Positions 32,311 through 44,002 of a stretch of 64,000 bases of DNA are shown piece after piece. The stretch's first letter is position 1, and the number at the start of each line of letters is the position of its first letter. The position numbers and the translations under genes were made by a program. This DNA comes from Immersiella caudata. Lineage: Eukaryota; Ascomycota; Sordariomycetes; Sordariales; Lasiosphaeriaceae. Below the pieces are notes generated by a model that saw only the letters and a program-made list of their open reading frames with translations, had not been told where the DNA came from and searched no databases. The DNA lies in NCBI GenBank assembly GCA_030512335.1, contig JAULSU010000007.1, positions 2,232,001 through 2,296,000 on the forward strand, in the 5' to 3' direction.

Positions 32311-33222
32311 ATGTCCACCATCGCTTCCCCCCGGGACCCCTCCACTCCTCTCACCCGCCGAATAAACCCCTCTCCACGGGACTCCTCCGTAACGCCAACC
32401 TCGTCTAGCCGCCCATCCCTCGACATCAACCCCTCGTCTACCTCCAGCTCGCCGAACCCAAACACCCACGCCCTCAACCCTTTCCCACCGCGCACCACCA
32501 ACCGCGCCGCCAACCGCGCAGCCCTCCGCGAACACTACAACCTCAAAAAAGCCTCCACCCCTTCCACCCCCACCGTCGAAATCAACCCACCTCCGTCTCC
32601 CCCGCTAGACGGCTCCATCCCTCCCTCGGCCCTCGACGCTCCCGACTTCGACGCCCCTTCCTACATCGCCTCCACCCTCGCTAGCAGCTCCCTATCTGAA
32701 CTCCTACGCACCTACGCGCGCATACTAGGCGAGATAAGAGCATTAGATGCAGAAAAGAAGGCGCTGGTGTATGATAACTACTCGAAGCTTATCAGCGCTA
32801 CGGAGACGATACGAAAGATGAGGTCGACGATGGATCCGCTGAACCCAATGGCAGGGACGTTGGATTTGGTGGTGGCGAAGATATATGAGCAAGCTAGTGG
32901 TTTGAGGGAGGAGTTAAGGAAAGGGATTCCGGAGCCGAAGCGGGAATCGGACGCGGGAGAGAGGAGGAAAAGGACGACGGACCTGGCGAGAGGGGTTTTG
33001 GAGGTGCCAGGGAAGTTGAGGACGTTGGTTGAGCAGGGGAGGATTGAAGATGCAAAGAGGGAGTGGGAAATGCCGAGGCGGCTGTTGGAGAGGTGGCGGG
33101 AGAGGGGCCTCGGGGGAAAAGATGTCGAAAAGTTGATAGAGGAGGGGGATGCGATTGTGGGGAGGGGGGAGGATGAGAGTGAAAGTGACAGTGATGGGAG
33201 CGATGAGGAGAGCACGACCTGA
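32311..33222 (+). CDS. vps51: GARP complex subunit Vps51
   Basis: Intronless 303-aa protein. The first 105 or so residues are a Pro/Ser/Thr-rich disordered stretch. The Vps51/Vps67 signature follows at about 108-215: FDAPSYIASTLASSSLSELL, a coiled-coil segment, then LVYDNYSKLISATETIRKM. The C-terminus is helical and ends in an acidic Asp/Glu/Ser run. Vps51 is the small GARP subunit that tethers endosome-derived vesicles at the trans-Golgi and contacts the SNARE Tlg1. The length is that of fungal Vps51 rather than the larger metazoan protein. Sense-strand composition flips from C-rich in the first half to G-rich in the second (see findings). Confidence 0.86.
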   Translation: MSTIASPRDPSTPLTRRINPSPRDSSVTPTSSSRPSLDINPSSTSSSPNPNTHALNPFPPRTTNRAANRAALREHYNLKKASTPSTPTVEINPPPSPPLDGSIPPSALDAPDFDAPSYIASTLASSSLSELLRTYARILGEIRALDAEKKALVYDNYSKLISATETIRKMRSTMDPLNPMAGTLDLVVAKIYEQASGLREELRKGIPEPKRESDAGERRKRTTDLARGVLEVPGKLRTLVEQGRIEDAKREWEMPRRLLERWRERGLGGKDVEKLIEEGDAIVGRGEDESESDSDGSDEESTT

Positions 33223-33527
33223 ATTGGGTGAAGCCAGTTTAATGAATACTAAGATGGGGTCGGATGTATTATCCCCTTTGCCCAGCTCGGGTTACTGCCT
33301 ATCATGACCTGTTTGATTCCATCCGAAGATGCATCAGCAATCCCAAGACCATGCTACTCAGACAGTGCACTCCCATGACCGTGTCCCAGACACGCACCAT
33401 CGGCCAGCCGCTTCCCACACTAAGCTCCCAACCCGGTTTGTTCCATCCCAACCAAGATCCTGGAGCCTCCAGTATGATACTACTCCAACAATATCCATGC
33501 AATCTCTCAAGTCAACCATCGCCAAAA
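33223..33527. other. Convergent spacer vps51 / nif3-like
   Basis: 305 bp between convergent stop codons; A/C-rich on the plus strand, with no recognisable feature beyond the two expected 3' ends. Confidence 0.6.
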
Positions 33528-34658
33528 CTACTTATCATACGCAAACTCAGGCATATTCTGAACATCCCAAATCTCAAACGGATCCTCATCCTCCTCACTG
33601 ACCAGCACCTCCACCGACCCCCCAACCTCCTTCTGCAAGTGATCCTGCAGCATTGGCTGCAACCTCTTCCTCAAGAACCTTCTCTCCGAGTTGCTGTGAA
33701 AAACCGTCAACACACACTTCCCCAGCATCGTTAGCCTCAACGCCGAGTGGTGCGTCATCTCCCCCGTCACAAACATATCCGCCTCGCAGTCCTTCAGCAC
33801 ATCAAACCCTGACCCCGCACAGATGGCCACAGATTTGATCGACACAGGTGGGACCCCCACCGGCTGCGTCTGCTGTCCTTGACGGCGGGCAGCGGCCGAG
33901 AGGTGCTTAGGGTAGGCAACCATGACATAGCGCAAGCCGCCGAGGCCGGAGGCGTACGCTTCAACGATTCGGCCGATGTTGACGGGGTGGCCAAACTCAA
34001 CAAGACGGCCGAAGCCGGCGCCGCCGAACCCTTGGGGGAGGGGAGTGGTGATGGGCTTGACGACGGAGCGGCGGGTGGTGACGCCGTGGCCGTCGAGCAT
34101 GTCAGCAAGCCAGTCGTTCATGCCGCCGGGCGCGGCGTCGACGGCGGTATGAGGGCTATCTGTGAGGGTTCAGTTAGACGTTACTAAGTAGAGAGTGATG
34201 AAATGAGACTTACAAACGGCGATGTTGTGTTGGGCCAGCTGAAGGACGATCCGCTGGTGCGGATCTGCAAGGGTGATCGACTTGAGACCGCGGAAGATGA
34301 AGGGGTCTCTGAGGCGTTAGCGGGTACTTGATAGAACGATGGAGAGGAAATGGCATACGGTAGCTCACGATTACCGAGGCCTTCTTCCGGATGGCTTCTT
34401 CGGCCACGCGGATAGTGAGATCGTTGGTGAGCAGAACAGTGGGAGGGCGGGGGCTGGAAGAGCCGCTAGCTTCGATGTTGTCCTGGAGTAGGCCGACGTT
34501 GTCCCAGCTTCGCTCAGCGAGCTCTTCGGGGAAACTGCAATATTGTCAGGACACAAATATCAAAGTTTAGGCGAGATAAACAGAAGCGTTACTTACAGCG
34601 CTCGCATTGCGCTCACCACCTGTTGAGTGAAGAGCGGGCTCTTGACGCTCGACGCCAT
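33528..34658 (-). CDS. NIF3 family protein (NGG1-interacting factor 3 / DUF34)
   Basis: Predicted 320-aa protein from four minus-strand exons: 34658-34597, 34534-34359, 34306-34214 and 34159-33528. The three introns (62, 52 and 54 nt) are GT-AG. Joining gives MRALFPEELAERSWDNVGLLQ, VIVSYHPFIFRGLKSI and NIAVYSPHTAVDAAPGG, all hallmark NIF3 blocks. The histidine of YHPFIF and the later GEMTHH motif are expected metal ligands. AGSGFDVLKDCEADMFVTGEM is the second conserved half. The family forms di-metal ring-shaped hexamers. Its cellular role is not settled; yeast Nif3 was found as an Ngg1 interactor. Head-to-head with the BolA-like gene. Confidence 0.92.
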
Positions 34659-35133
34659 GGCTGTGCAAAATCGCGCGCGAGCTGTTGTTGAAGTAACAAG
34701 TTTTGCGGCCCGAAAAAGATTTGAGGTGTAGATCATTAGTTACGAGTGTCAGGCACAGGTAACTTGGGCGAAGTTGCTGCAGGTCCCCACTTGGAGGCGC
34801 GTGGATGGGAAGAGAAATGAGAAGAAACGGAAGAGGAGAAGGCGTAGGTGACCTACTGGTCTCAACATCCAGCAGAGTATAATTATCTTCCAGATGAGAT
34901 GCAACGTATCCCGTGTGGACAAAAGATGCGGATGTGGTGTTGCCTGCCCCTTTCTTCCATCCAAAGTTTGTTTGGCGGGCACGTCACTTGGAACGCCGGA
35001 AGTAAACAACTCTATCACAACCCTAACCCAGGTCGCGGCTGGCTTGGCGCGGGGCAATTGACCAATTCTTGCGCCATGAACGTTCACCCCGCCGCGCTTT
35101 CTAAGCAAAGACTCGCGCGCATTCACAACAGTC
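34659..35133. promoter_or_regulatory. Shared divergent promoter nif3-like / bolA-like
   Basis: 475 bp between divergent start codons. No clear known element can be assigned and no RNA gene is seen. Confidence 0.5.
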
Positions 35134-35645
35134 ATGGCTGAATCGTCCATAACAGAAAGCTCCATAAAAGCTGCCCTTGAGGAGCGCCTGAAGGCCATAC
35201 ATGTCGAGGTGCAGGACATGTCTGGTATGTAGCTCCTATCTTTAACTCTATGGTCTTCACGTCCCCCCTGACGTCATGCGTGAGGCGCCCAAAGCCCCGC
35301 GACATCGCAAAGGCTGGGTCAACTCATTGTTGCAACAGAGACATGCAATTCTTCTAAGTAATTCAATCATTTAGCTAACCTTGGTTTCTGTTTAACTGAA
35401 CAGGCGGGTGTGGTCAGGCTTTTACCACTCTCATTGTCTCTCTAGAGTTTGCTGGCAAGAACTCGCTCAAGCGACATCGGCTGGTGAACGCGGCGCTCAA
35501 GGAAGAAATCGCCCAAATTCATGCCTGGACAGCAAAATGCCAAACTCCCGAAGAGTACCAGAAGGAACAAGCTGCGACTGGAGGAAATGATGGCCCGTCC
35601 TTCGAGGGAACATCAGGCGGGAAGGTTGATGGTGTTCAGCAGTGA
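35134..35645 (+). CDS. BolA-like protein (Fra2/BolA2 type)
   Basis: Predicted 110-aa protein from exons 35134-35224 and 35404-35645. The intron is 179 nt, longer than the coding introns of its neighbours. Joining gives EVQDMSGGCGQAFTTLIVSLEF. The BolA fold spans about residues 8-80. Cys33 and His70 in the IHAWT block are the residues that ligate a shared [2Fe-2S] cluster with a monothiol glutaredoxin in Fra2-type proteins; the RHRLVN loop (His55) is also conserved. Lack of a presequence suggests the cytosolic Fra2/BolA2 form, which works in iron sensing, rather than mitochondrial BolA1/3. Confidence 0.94.
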
Positions 35646-37084
35646 GAGAGGGGCTCTTCGAGGCTACCTTGGTAGCCATGAGACTCGCGCGTCTAGTCTC
35701 GGGGCGTCATTGGGAGCCACGTGGGCAACCCAGAAGACAGCACTGGAGAACAGAGACCGCCGCGGTGTTGAAAATGACCAAAAGGGCTCTGAAGCCATTC
35801 ATATTTTCGGCTCAAGGATAGGGTTTCAACTATGCCGAGGGCTCGGTGAGCGTTGAGGGATCTATGCGGGGTCATGGGTGTGGAATGAGACACTGAGCTG
35901 CCATGAAATCGCCATTGGGTTAGCCGACCAGCCGCCTCAATAAAATACACAACTGAACAAACTAACTGAGCCTCGTCCGAAAAGTTGGAAATGAGACCTC
36001 GATTACTAGCATTGTCACAGAGGGGAGCTGAGTGGCAGTGCCCATTGCCCAGTGCAGTACCTGTCGAGCCCGGGCTTCGGGCGCCTTGATTGCAAACGAC
36101 TTTTCGTCTCATGCTGTAATACAGTACCACCTATGCTACATTCCACCACACCACTAGATCTGGATTCCACTCGGTGACACTGAGATACGTTGCAGAACGT
36201 CAAGGCTCGAGAAAAGGGACAGAAATAGGCATTACAATACGTAAAACGCCAGGGGTCACTGCAGCCCGCAGCCGGTGAGCCGGTGGAACCTTCCTCCCAG
36301 ATGATCAATCACCACCACATTTTCTGCCCCCAAGTTGGGAGCGAATTCGATTGGAGAAATGGCCTCTGCATATGATTGTTGCCTGCCATGGGCAGTGACT
36401 CGCGAACACGTTTCTGGGCGTGCCCAGCAAGGCATTTCGAACACAGCACTTCAACGAAACCCCGCAACCACATCATTGGATCAGCCAGCTCTGCTTGGCC
36501 ACTGACAGCATGCACCCTATCCCACGCCCATCAAGAGTGTCACATTCTGGAATTCAGCGGAAGGAACGGGGCATAAGTGCCAGGCTGCAGAGAGGTGTTG
36601 CGATGTTCCCGCTGAAAGCCGGATCAAGCATTGGGTTTCGTCTTGGCATCGCCGACGGTGCCCTCCCATTGGCTGTCGACCACCCTGGATGCCAATCTTT
36701 GCTGCGTGCGCCTCACAGAACCAAACAGGTTCCTCGCAGCCATCTAGGCGCCGAGAGTGCTTGTTTTCTACCATGGAGTTCGAAGGGCGGGCAGAATGAG
36801 GCTGAGCCAGACGCGCCCATCCCACGCGACACCCTCCACACGAGGCCATCGTCCCAGCCCGGCAGCTCGCTGAGGCCTGTGCCCCTCCTCTTGCAGAGCC
36901 CCAAACCGGCAGGCGTGGGGTTTTATTGCGGCGTTGAAATACCGGCACAAGGCCCCGACAGTTGGACGTTGGTGTCGCGGTTCTTGTCAATTCTACCTGC
37001 AGATTTTGTTGCCTGTTGCTGTATTCGCCTACAAGACAACTTACCAGAGCCAGCTGTATCTCGATCTAGATATATCAACCGAAT
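35646..37084. other. Intergenic, bolA-like to corA-like
   Basis: About 1.4 kb between two plus-strand genes. Open frames on both strands (for example 36420-37088) are Pro/Arg-rich, motif-free and not supported as genes. It probably holds the bolA 3' UTR and the promoter and leader of the CorA-like gene. Confidence 0.55.
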
Positions 37085-39699
37085 ATGAGTGCCAACCGCA
37101 CCTTTGACGAAATCCTCAAGGCTGTAGAGCATCAGCATGACTTGTACGTCAAACAGCTTCGTCTTCTGCACGAGGCTACCGCAGGCGGTACCGCGCGCGC
37201 TCACACCCCGACGACCCTGAAGATGGAAAAGCCAAAGAACAACTCGCCAGCCCCCTCTCCTAGCTTGAAAGCAATCACTTTCTCGAGTGACACAGTTCAT
37301 GATCTGCCGCGCACACATCCCCATGGCCAACAGCGGATCCGGCGCATGTCCGGACTCGCCAACGATGGGTTCGACCCGGGGCACCCGGTATCCTTCGCCC
37401 TATTCGACAGGAGAGCGCGGAATCCCTCGATGGACGATGCGGCAACCGCCAACTCTGATGATTTCGACGACTCGACCATTTCGACGGGCCTGACACGGGC
37501 TGCGACTATGAGCAGGCCTATGCCAGACTCGTACGCTGTCAACCCAATCCCAAGCCAGAGCTTTTCTCTCGACGACCTCAGACGGCACTTGGCATCGTGT
37601 AACAAAGCCCCAGCGACAACTATCACAGCGTTGGGGGGGGTGTGGGACGAGGGAGAGGTGATTGACGAATCAGAAATAATACCCATATTCGAAGATTACG
37701 AGAATGACTATACTAGTGCGGTTCACGAGGTGTACGATGTTGGGTATGGTTGATCCTTCGGTTCTTGTTGGCCGCCTGTTACACTGGAGGGTTGCTTTAT
37801 TCTATCATTCATGAGTGTACTCTTGACGGGCATGCTTGCTAACTGATTTGTAGCAAAAATGGGACGACGGTGACTAGGCACGACCACACGGGGCTTGAAG
37901 GTGATGGTTTGGATTGGCAAACCGTGTGGCATAGCCTGAGGGAGGTGAATCCCAAGAAGGATGTGGTAGGCAGGATGACGTGAGTGATACCGATTGCCTC
38001 CTTACTCCTCGGATGTCAGATGCTCACCATATCTCAGTATTCTGCAAGAACCATCCCCCTTGATGCTTGGGGCCGCCCATCTGACAATGAAGAAACACTT
38101 TGATATGGACGAACTTTTGCAGCATTTGGTATCCACCACCGACAACGACGGCCAAACGAGAGTAAGCACCGGTCTTCCTACTCCCTTTTCAAAGACGAGC
38201 TCCGGCGCTAACACTCATCAGGCATTCATGACTGACCGAGCGTATGAAACCAATCCTCTGCGGCAGCGCAGCTTCTTTTTTGTCTTCAAGTACTACACTG
38301 TCGTCGGCGAGGGCCTTACCCCTGCGCCATGGCAGGCTTTCGACTCGCGTCCGCCAGACAAGAGGTCACCTGATCACATCGACATAACAGAAGCCAGTGC
38401 TGTGCTTGCGTTATCTCTTGGTGGTGATCCCGTCCACACCTTCAAGAAAAAGGTTCGCCGTAAGGGACTCATGGAAGGTACTTTATACGACACCATGGCC
38501 CCATGGCATCTTTTCGCCATTCAGTGCTATCCCGACGACATGCATTCGATGCATAACGGAGACTCTCAGAAGCATTTCCTCAGCGGTCCATACGCTTTCC
38601 TGGATAGCCTGAGGGTGGAGTATAGGGATGCGGGGAACCGATACAACCACTTGAACGAGCTGATCACAAAGCTCATCACCCCGCCTGTATGTTATCCCCA
38701 TGACCCGTTTCCAGTTCGCCAACTGACAGATCCCAACAGAGCCAGTTTATGTTCGATTTCCGCCTGCGCGATAAGCTACTGTTTGAGGACAGTGCCTTTA
38801 CATACTCACGTCGCTACTTCTGGGCGTACAACACGCTTGGCGTCATCAACGACGGAATCAAATCGATGCGGGCAGCCTACCTCAGCACCTTCACTGATGA
38901 GTTCTGGGCCGGGACCCACCCTACTCTCTGGCCGCTCTCGGATCCGGATTCTGCGGCGAGCCGTGAGTACTTGGTGCACTTGGCACCACTCCGTCGAGAG
39001 TTGGACGCCGCTGTGGAGCAACTGCGCGAAGTATGGAAGAAGAACGAGCATACCCGAGATGAAATACGCTCGCTCCGGGAGCAACTTTTCAGTGGGAGTA
39101 GCGTTAAGGAGTCACGCCGCGCCATCGAACAGGGAGATAATATCAAGATACTCACAAGTGTGTCAATGATCTTCCTTCCCCTGACCTTTGTCACAGTACG
39201 TCCCCCGTTTCCTACGCAATATCGCTTCAGCTAACAAGAGACGCAGTCCGTCTTCAGTATCACCACACTTGAAGTCGAAGTGTGGCAATGGCCGTTTCCC
39301 GTCACTATGACGCTCGTTTGTATTCCTTTTTTTCTCCTCATACTTGTCCTAACTCGCCCCGTTATGGAAGCGGGCCGCAAGTTTGTCACTGCCACTGCTG
39401 CCGCCTACAACTTCATCGCACAGCGACTGGCGCCGATTCTACCGCATGCATCAGACGCGGGGAAACACTACCCGCGTCGACACCAGAGGGGTGGAGCTGG
39501 CACGGGAACGGCAAGACCTAGAGGGGTGAAGCGAACGCAGTCAATGTTGCACCAAAATTCGCATCAGCAAGCTGAGGCGAATGGGAAGAGGTTCTGGCAG
39601 AATCTGAAAGCGATCAGTTTTCGGTGGCGGCCTTGGGCGAAGACAATTGTGGTGGAGGGGACAGCACAGAAGGGGAAGGAGACGGATGCGATTGTGTAG
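37085..39699 (+). CDS. CorA-like two-TM membrane protein, GMN motif not conserved
   Basis: Predicted 760-aa protein from six exons: 37085-37743, 37854-37979, 38038-38161, 38222-38686, 38740-39195 and 39247-39699. All introns are GT-AG (110, 58, 60, 53 and 51 nt). A long cytosolic N-terminal part includes a PWHLFAIQCYPDD block and a late coiled coil (about 540-590). Two membrane segments near the C-terminus follow, at about 594-615 (SMIFLPLTFVTSVFSI) and 627-648. The FLPLTFVTSVF run is the inner helix of fungal CorA/ZntB-like proteins, where GMN normally follows. Here it reads SIT, so ion selectivity is doubtful. The extreme C-terminus is basic. The third intron is 60 nt, stop-free and in frame. 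Substrate is unknown; closest family is the large fungal CorA-like group. Confidence 0.75.
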
Positions 39700-40328
39700 G
39701 ATTTGTGTATTCATTAGGGTTTGGTAATGAGATGAGCATTGGATTTCATGAACAGCGCCTGGCCGGAAGAGAGGCAAGGACGTACTCGGGACAAATGATG
39801 CTGCATAAGACATGCCATGGTAGATGAGAACTTAGGTGACGCGCACACACGAACGGTGGGGCAGTACACGCTTAATTCTTGGGCAACCGACGGGATGGGA
39901 TTTATCAAGCTAATATGGCAGTAGTTCGTGTATGGCCCTAGCCTGTAAAGCAACGGTTGGGTCTCTCTCCTGATTCGCGTTGCAAGAGAGTTTGATCAAG
40001 GTTCGTACTTGCATCGAGGAGAGTAAAGAGGTCTTATCGTGGTCTAAACCAGGTTTGGACCTGTCAACATCCATCTTTCAACCAGGTTGCAGCACACTTC
40101 GAAATCTCGTTGAAGACCGCAGTCAGGACTCACTCCACCTGTAGTCGTGAACATGCTTGCAAAACCTTTCTTTTCTTGTAGCTCTATGCAGGAAAGTGAC
40201 TTAGTCGCCAAGAAAGAAGGCATGATATCATACACTGCTTAATACATATCCCTCTTGCCTTCTTCGCTGTATAGCAGCGATGAGGAGCTCCTAGACCCCA
40301 ATACCAAACCCATTCCAACCCAAACTAA
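39700..40328. other. Convergent intergenic region corA-like / cft2
   Basis: 629 bp between convergent stop codons. No tRNA, snRNA or coding motif is seen; it should contain two 3' UTRs. Confidence 0.6.
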
Positions 40329-43300
40329 TCAAGCCCCTGCAACCACCGCCAGGCCTTCATATATTTTCTTCCGCACCGCATAAAATGTCCCTCCGCCAGC
40401 TCCCATACCCATCATGCCACCCATATCCATAGCTTGCGGTAATCCCACGCTCTCAATCTCGATCCGCCCTGTCACCGTTTTCCTGACCGCCACCGCGTCA
40501 TCAATAACCAGTGTACCTTCACCACGGAACTCAGCCTTGTGTCCGCCGTTGAGCATGGCTCGTCGGAGATCAGCAAGCCTCAAATCCCCGACGTGCAGTG
40601 GTTGCGCTGCAGATCGCACAGCGGAGGCACGGTTGTGGGGGAGCACATCCAATGTAGGAACCAAAGAAGTGCCGTCGCCGCTGGCCGAGCTGAGAGGCAC
40701 AACTGCGCTGTCGGTCGGCGCCGAAGTGGGAGCCCCTTCAATCTTAAGGCGTTTGTTGGTGCCATCTTCTTGGTCCGCATTAGTGACAGCGAATGCGCCA
40801 CCGGGAAGGAGTAGGCCCGTGACTGTGACGACGTCAAGACCGTGGACACTTTGCCATTTAAGTCGCTTCACTAGCGGGTCAGCGAGGCGGACAACCCAAG
40901 CGTTTGTGTCCATGGATGCGTCAGCGGTCTCACCCACGGCGGGGGCGAGAACGTCGAGGGCCTGTTCGTCTGATGTGCCAAGCTTTGCACTGAGGAGCTT
41001 CTTGCAGTCGGCGGCAAGGGCGAGCGTTTCTTCCTCAGAGCCGGAAACAAAGATCAACTTGCGCGGCTGGATGAGTGGGATAAGCATGTTCAAGCTGCGC
41101 TTGTCGTGGAGACCGCTGAAGTCAACAAAGGCGATCCTCAGGCGGACAGTGATCTTCTGGGATGTGAGAATGAGTTTGGCCGGACCAACAACCGTCTCTT
41201 CCTCGTCCTGCAGCTCGTCGAGCTCGTCCCCTCCTGGCCCGTTCGCATGGGTGAGGAAGTCGGGCTCTTCAGCAGACAGGGCACGCTGAATCTGAGGTCG
41301 CTTGTTCGCCCCAAAGCCACCCTTTCCAGCCGCACCCACGTCGTCGAACCTGCGCTTCTTGCCCAGTCGGTCTTCCTGGTTGTTTCCAAACTGGCCTGGC
41401 TCTGCGCCATCCACATCTTCACGCTCCTCCGCGCGTAAGTATTCTTCGGGGCGGATCAGCTCCCCAAACTCGTCATGCCGCTTTCTTCGTATGGGGACAG
41501 GGAACATGCGGTCCCTCCCCTTCTTTCCTCTGACGTCAAAGTCGTAAACACCCTTCTTTTTTATGAGGATATTGACACCTAGATCCTTATCGTCTAGAAC
41601 GACCTTCTTCCGGCTCGCCTGGCCCAAAGTTGTCGAGATGTTAAGTGCCTTGCCTTGTTGTTCTGTTTCTGAACCTTCAGAGTCTGATGACGACTCAGAT
41701 GAGACATCGTCTACTGCGTCAGCTGATGCTTCTAGCGCCGTCGCGCCACCAGTTTGTAGAGTTGCCTGGAGCTGCCGCTGGGTTGCCAGCCACTGCTGAT
41801 AGACCATCAGTTCGCTGCCCTCCAGCGCTTGCCGTGTAGCATCGGTCAACTCCAGTTCTTGACCACCAGTGTAAACCTGCTCAAATGAGTCACCACTGCT
41901 CGTCTGTTCCGTGGCTACACCGTCTTTCCTCTCCTTCCACCAATCCCATAACGTGCGAGCCACGGATCGCTTGTTCGCGGTGCCGACGCTGGGCTTCTCC
42001 GTGAGGATTACGAGATTCCTGGCGTCGGCCGCAATGGCTCTGAGAACATCTTTTGAGAAACCCCAATCCAGGCTTGCGTCGCTTGCCAGGATAATTCTCC
42101 CCCGAGGCTGGTCATCATCTGCGGCCTGCTGCAAAATCCGCTCGACCTGGGCCTTCCTTTCAATGAGCCGGAGATACTTAAAGTCGAAAGGCCCCGCCTC
42201 TTTTCCTGCCCCTCCGGAACCGCTGTTATTCGGCTTTCTGGAGACATCGGCAACCGCCTCGAACTCCCGCACGATGTTGGGGTCCATCCACTCAAGCATG
42301 CTGCGGGCGTTCCGCATAGTGCTACCGACGCTCCGCCCAGCCAGATAGAGCTTTGTCGACTTGAATACTTCGTTGTCCTTGGCGATTTCATTCCGGAAAG
42401 CGTGCTCCATAAGATAAGCCAGCTCGAGAACCCGGGCGCTCGAGTCGACAGGGATGAGAACAGTCCCGCCTCGTGCAATGCAGAGCTTGATAGATTCCAG
42501 AATTTGTTCGTCTCGCCGGGCGCGTGCCAGTGACGCTTCCGGTGTGCGACTGCTGCAGATCAATGCGGTCGGTTTCCGCAGTTGCTCGATAACCTCGGTG
42601 CCACCGACACCGTTGTGGCTGCCCAGCCAGGCAGCACCAGAGAAGACATTCTCACGCACTTGGTTCCAGTCAACAGCGTAGGCAATCGACTCAAGGCCAT
42701 GTTGTATGTGCCAGATGGTTCCACCGAGAGTGTGACCGGAGTTGTATGCGGTGATGGTCAGCCCATTCAGAGGCGGAGAGAATGGAGAGGGCAAGGGTTG
42801 ATGCGGCTGCGAATATTTCAGTGGCTGGATCAAGGAAAAGTAGCGCGCAGTCTCCTCGGGTGTCGGGGCTTGTAGAAGAAAGGGGTGCTCCGCAGATGAA
42901 GCTTGCGTGTAGGAGACATCGGCGAGGGAGGCCGCGGGAATAGTCGTCGCAGCGACGGGGGTCGACGAGTACAGGTCTTGGGTGAGTGTTCGGCCGAGAT
43001 CGATAACGGGCCTTGTTGCGTAGACAGGAATTCGCGCAAATAGTGGGAAGTGCTTGCAGCAATGCGCATAAGCTCCGAGATGGGCCACGGTCGCATGGGT
43101 AAGGAGGATGAGCGAGATGGTTGAAACTTGTCTGCGCAAACACGGTTAGGAGGGATCAACAACCAGTAGAAAGTGATTCGAAAGTCTTACTTTTCCAACT
43201 CCCTAAGCTTCTCAACATCAAACGTCTCATCCCACCCGACGTTGATCAGCACTTTGACGCCTCCATCGAGCTCGAGCAACGATTGCGATGCTGTCGACTC

Positions 43301-43336
43301 TGACAGCGCGCCCTGCAATGGGCAAAATGTGAACAT
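40329..43336 (-). CDS. cft2: CPF/CPSF subunit Cft2 (CPSF-100 homolog)
   Basis: Predicted 982-aa protein from exons 43336-43191 and 43131-40329, with a 59-nt GT-AG intron. Joining gives KLRELEKQVSTISLILLTH. The N-terminal half is a metallo-beta-lactamase/beta-CASP fold (YNSGHTLGGTIWHI, PTALICSSRTPEASLAR and the GGTVLIPVDSSARVLELAYLME blocks). The zinc-binding HxHxDH motif is replaced by HATVAHLGAY. This is the expected inactive state of Cft2/CPSF-100, which pairs with the real endonuclease Ysh1/CPSF-73. An acidic/Ser-rich insert at about 470-510 and a conserved C-terminal region complete the family layout. It works in the nucleus in cleavage and polyadenylation together with Rna14, also encoded in this window. 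Head-to-head with sec24. Confidence 0.95.
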
Positions 43337-44002
43337 TGCTGATGATTGTATCGCGCTCTGCGGCGTGTATCCGCTACCTGTGTTTACAGATAGTAGGGAG
43401 ATCCTCCAACTCCATGGATTCCCGAGATTGATCGCGATTGAGGTGCAGTGAAGCAATCATCAAACGATGGCCAAGTTGCGGCTCTGCTCAGCCCTTGCTC
43501 CAAACGGGCAACCAAGATCCTTGTTCCTGCTTTGTCGCGTGGACCAGGACGCGCCAGTTCAATGTACTGCGTAGTCCGTGCGTCTCCAGCTTATCTATAA
43601 GCGGCAGGCGGTGAGAAGCGGCAGACGGCCCAGGACCCTGCGGCAAAAGTCCGGAACGACATCGTGGTCAATTCGCAAGCTCGAGGTCTTGGCGCCGGGT
43701 CAGAGGTGCACTGACGGCGGGCATCCCTGCCGGAAAAGGACAGCTCGACTTGTACTTCAAAGCTCGTTGCAACTGGCAGTACGGCAGGCGAGTCGACAAC
43801 CTGTCTGATCCCGTCGGTCTCTTTGCTCCAGCTTCGGCTGCTTTGGGAGAGCTTCAAATTTCCGCGAGACAATTATTATGACCCAGTCCAATTCGCAACA
43901 CCAACGTCCCTGGTGACGATCCGATTCGATAAACGGCGAACCTGCACCACCGCTCTCAACCTCGAAGCTCACATTCAAACATTCCAAGGGCCGCTACTCG
44001 AT
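43337..44002. promoter_or_regulatory. Shared divergent promoter cft2 / sec24
   Basis: 666 bp between divergent start codons. A frame open from 43823 reads into sec24 on +, but its extra 60 residues do not resemble Sec24 and are treated as leader. No RNA gene is seen. Confidence 0.5.

Noticed and set aside
43823..44002. Possible 60-residue N-terminal extension of Sec24
   Set aside because: It is open in frame but shows no Sec24-like sequence; the downstream MADYSMYHALGQGE start is family-like.
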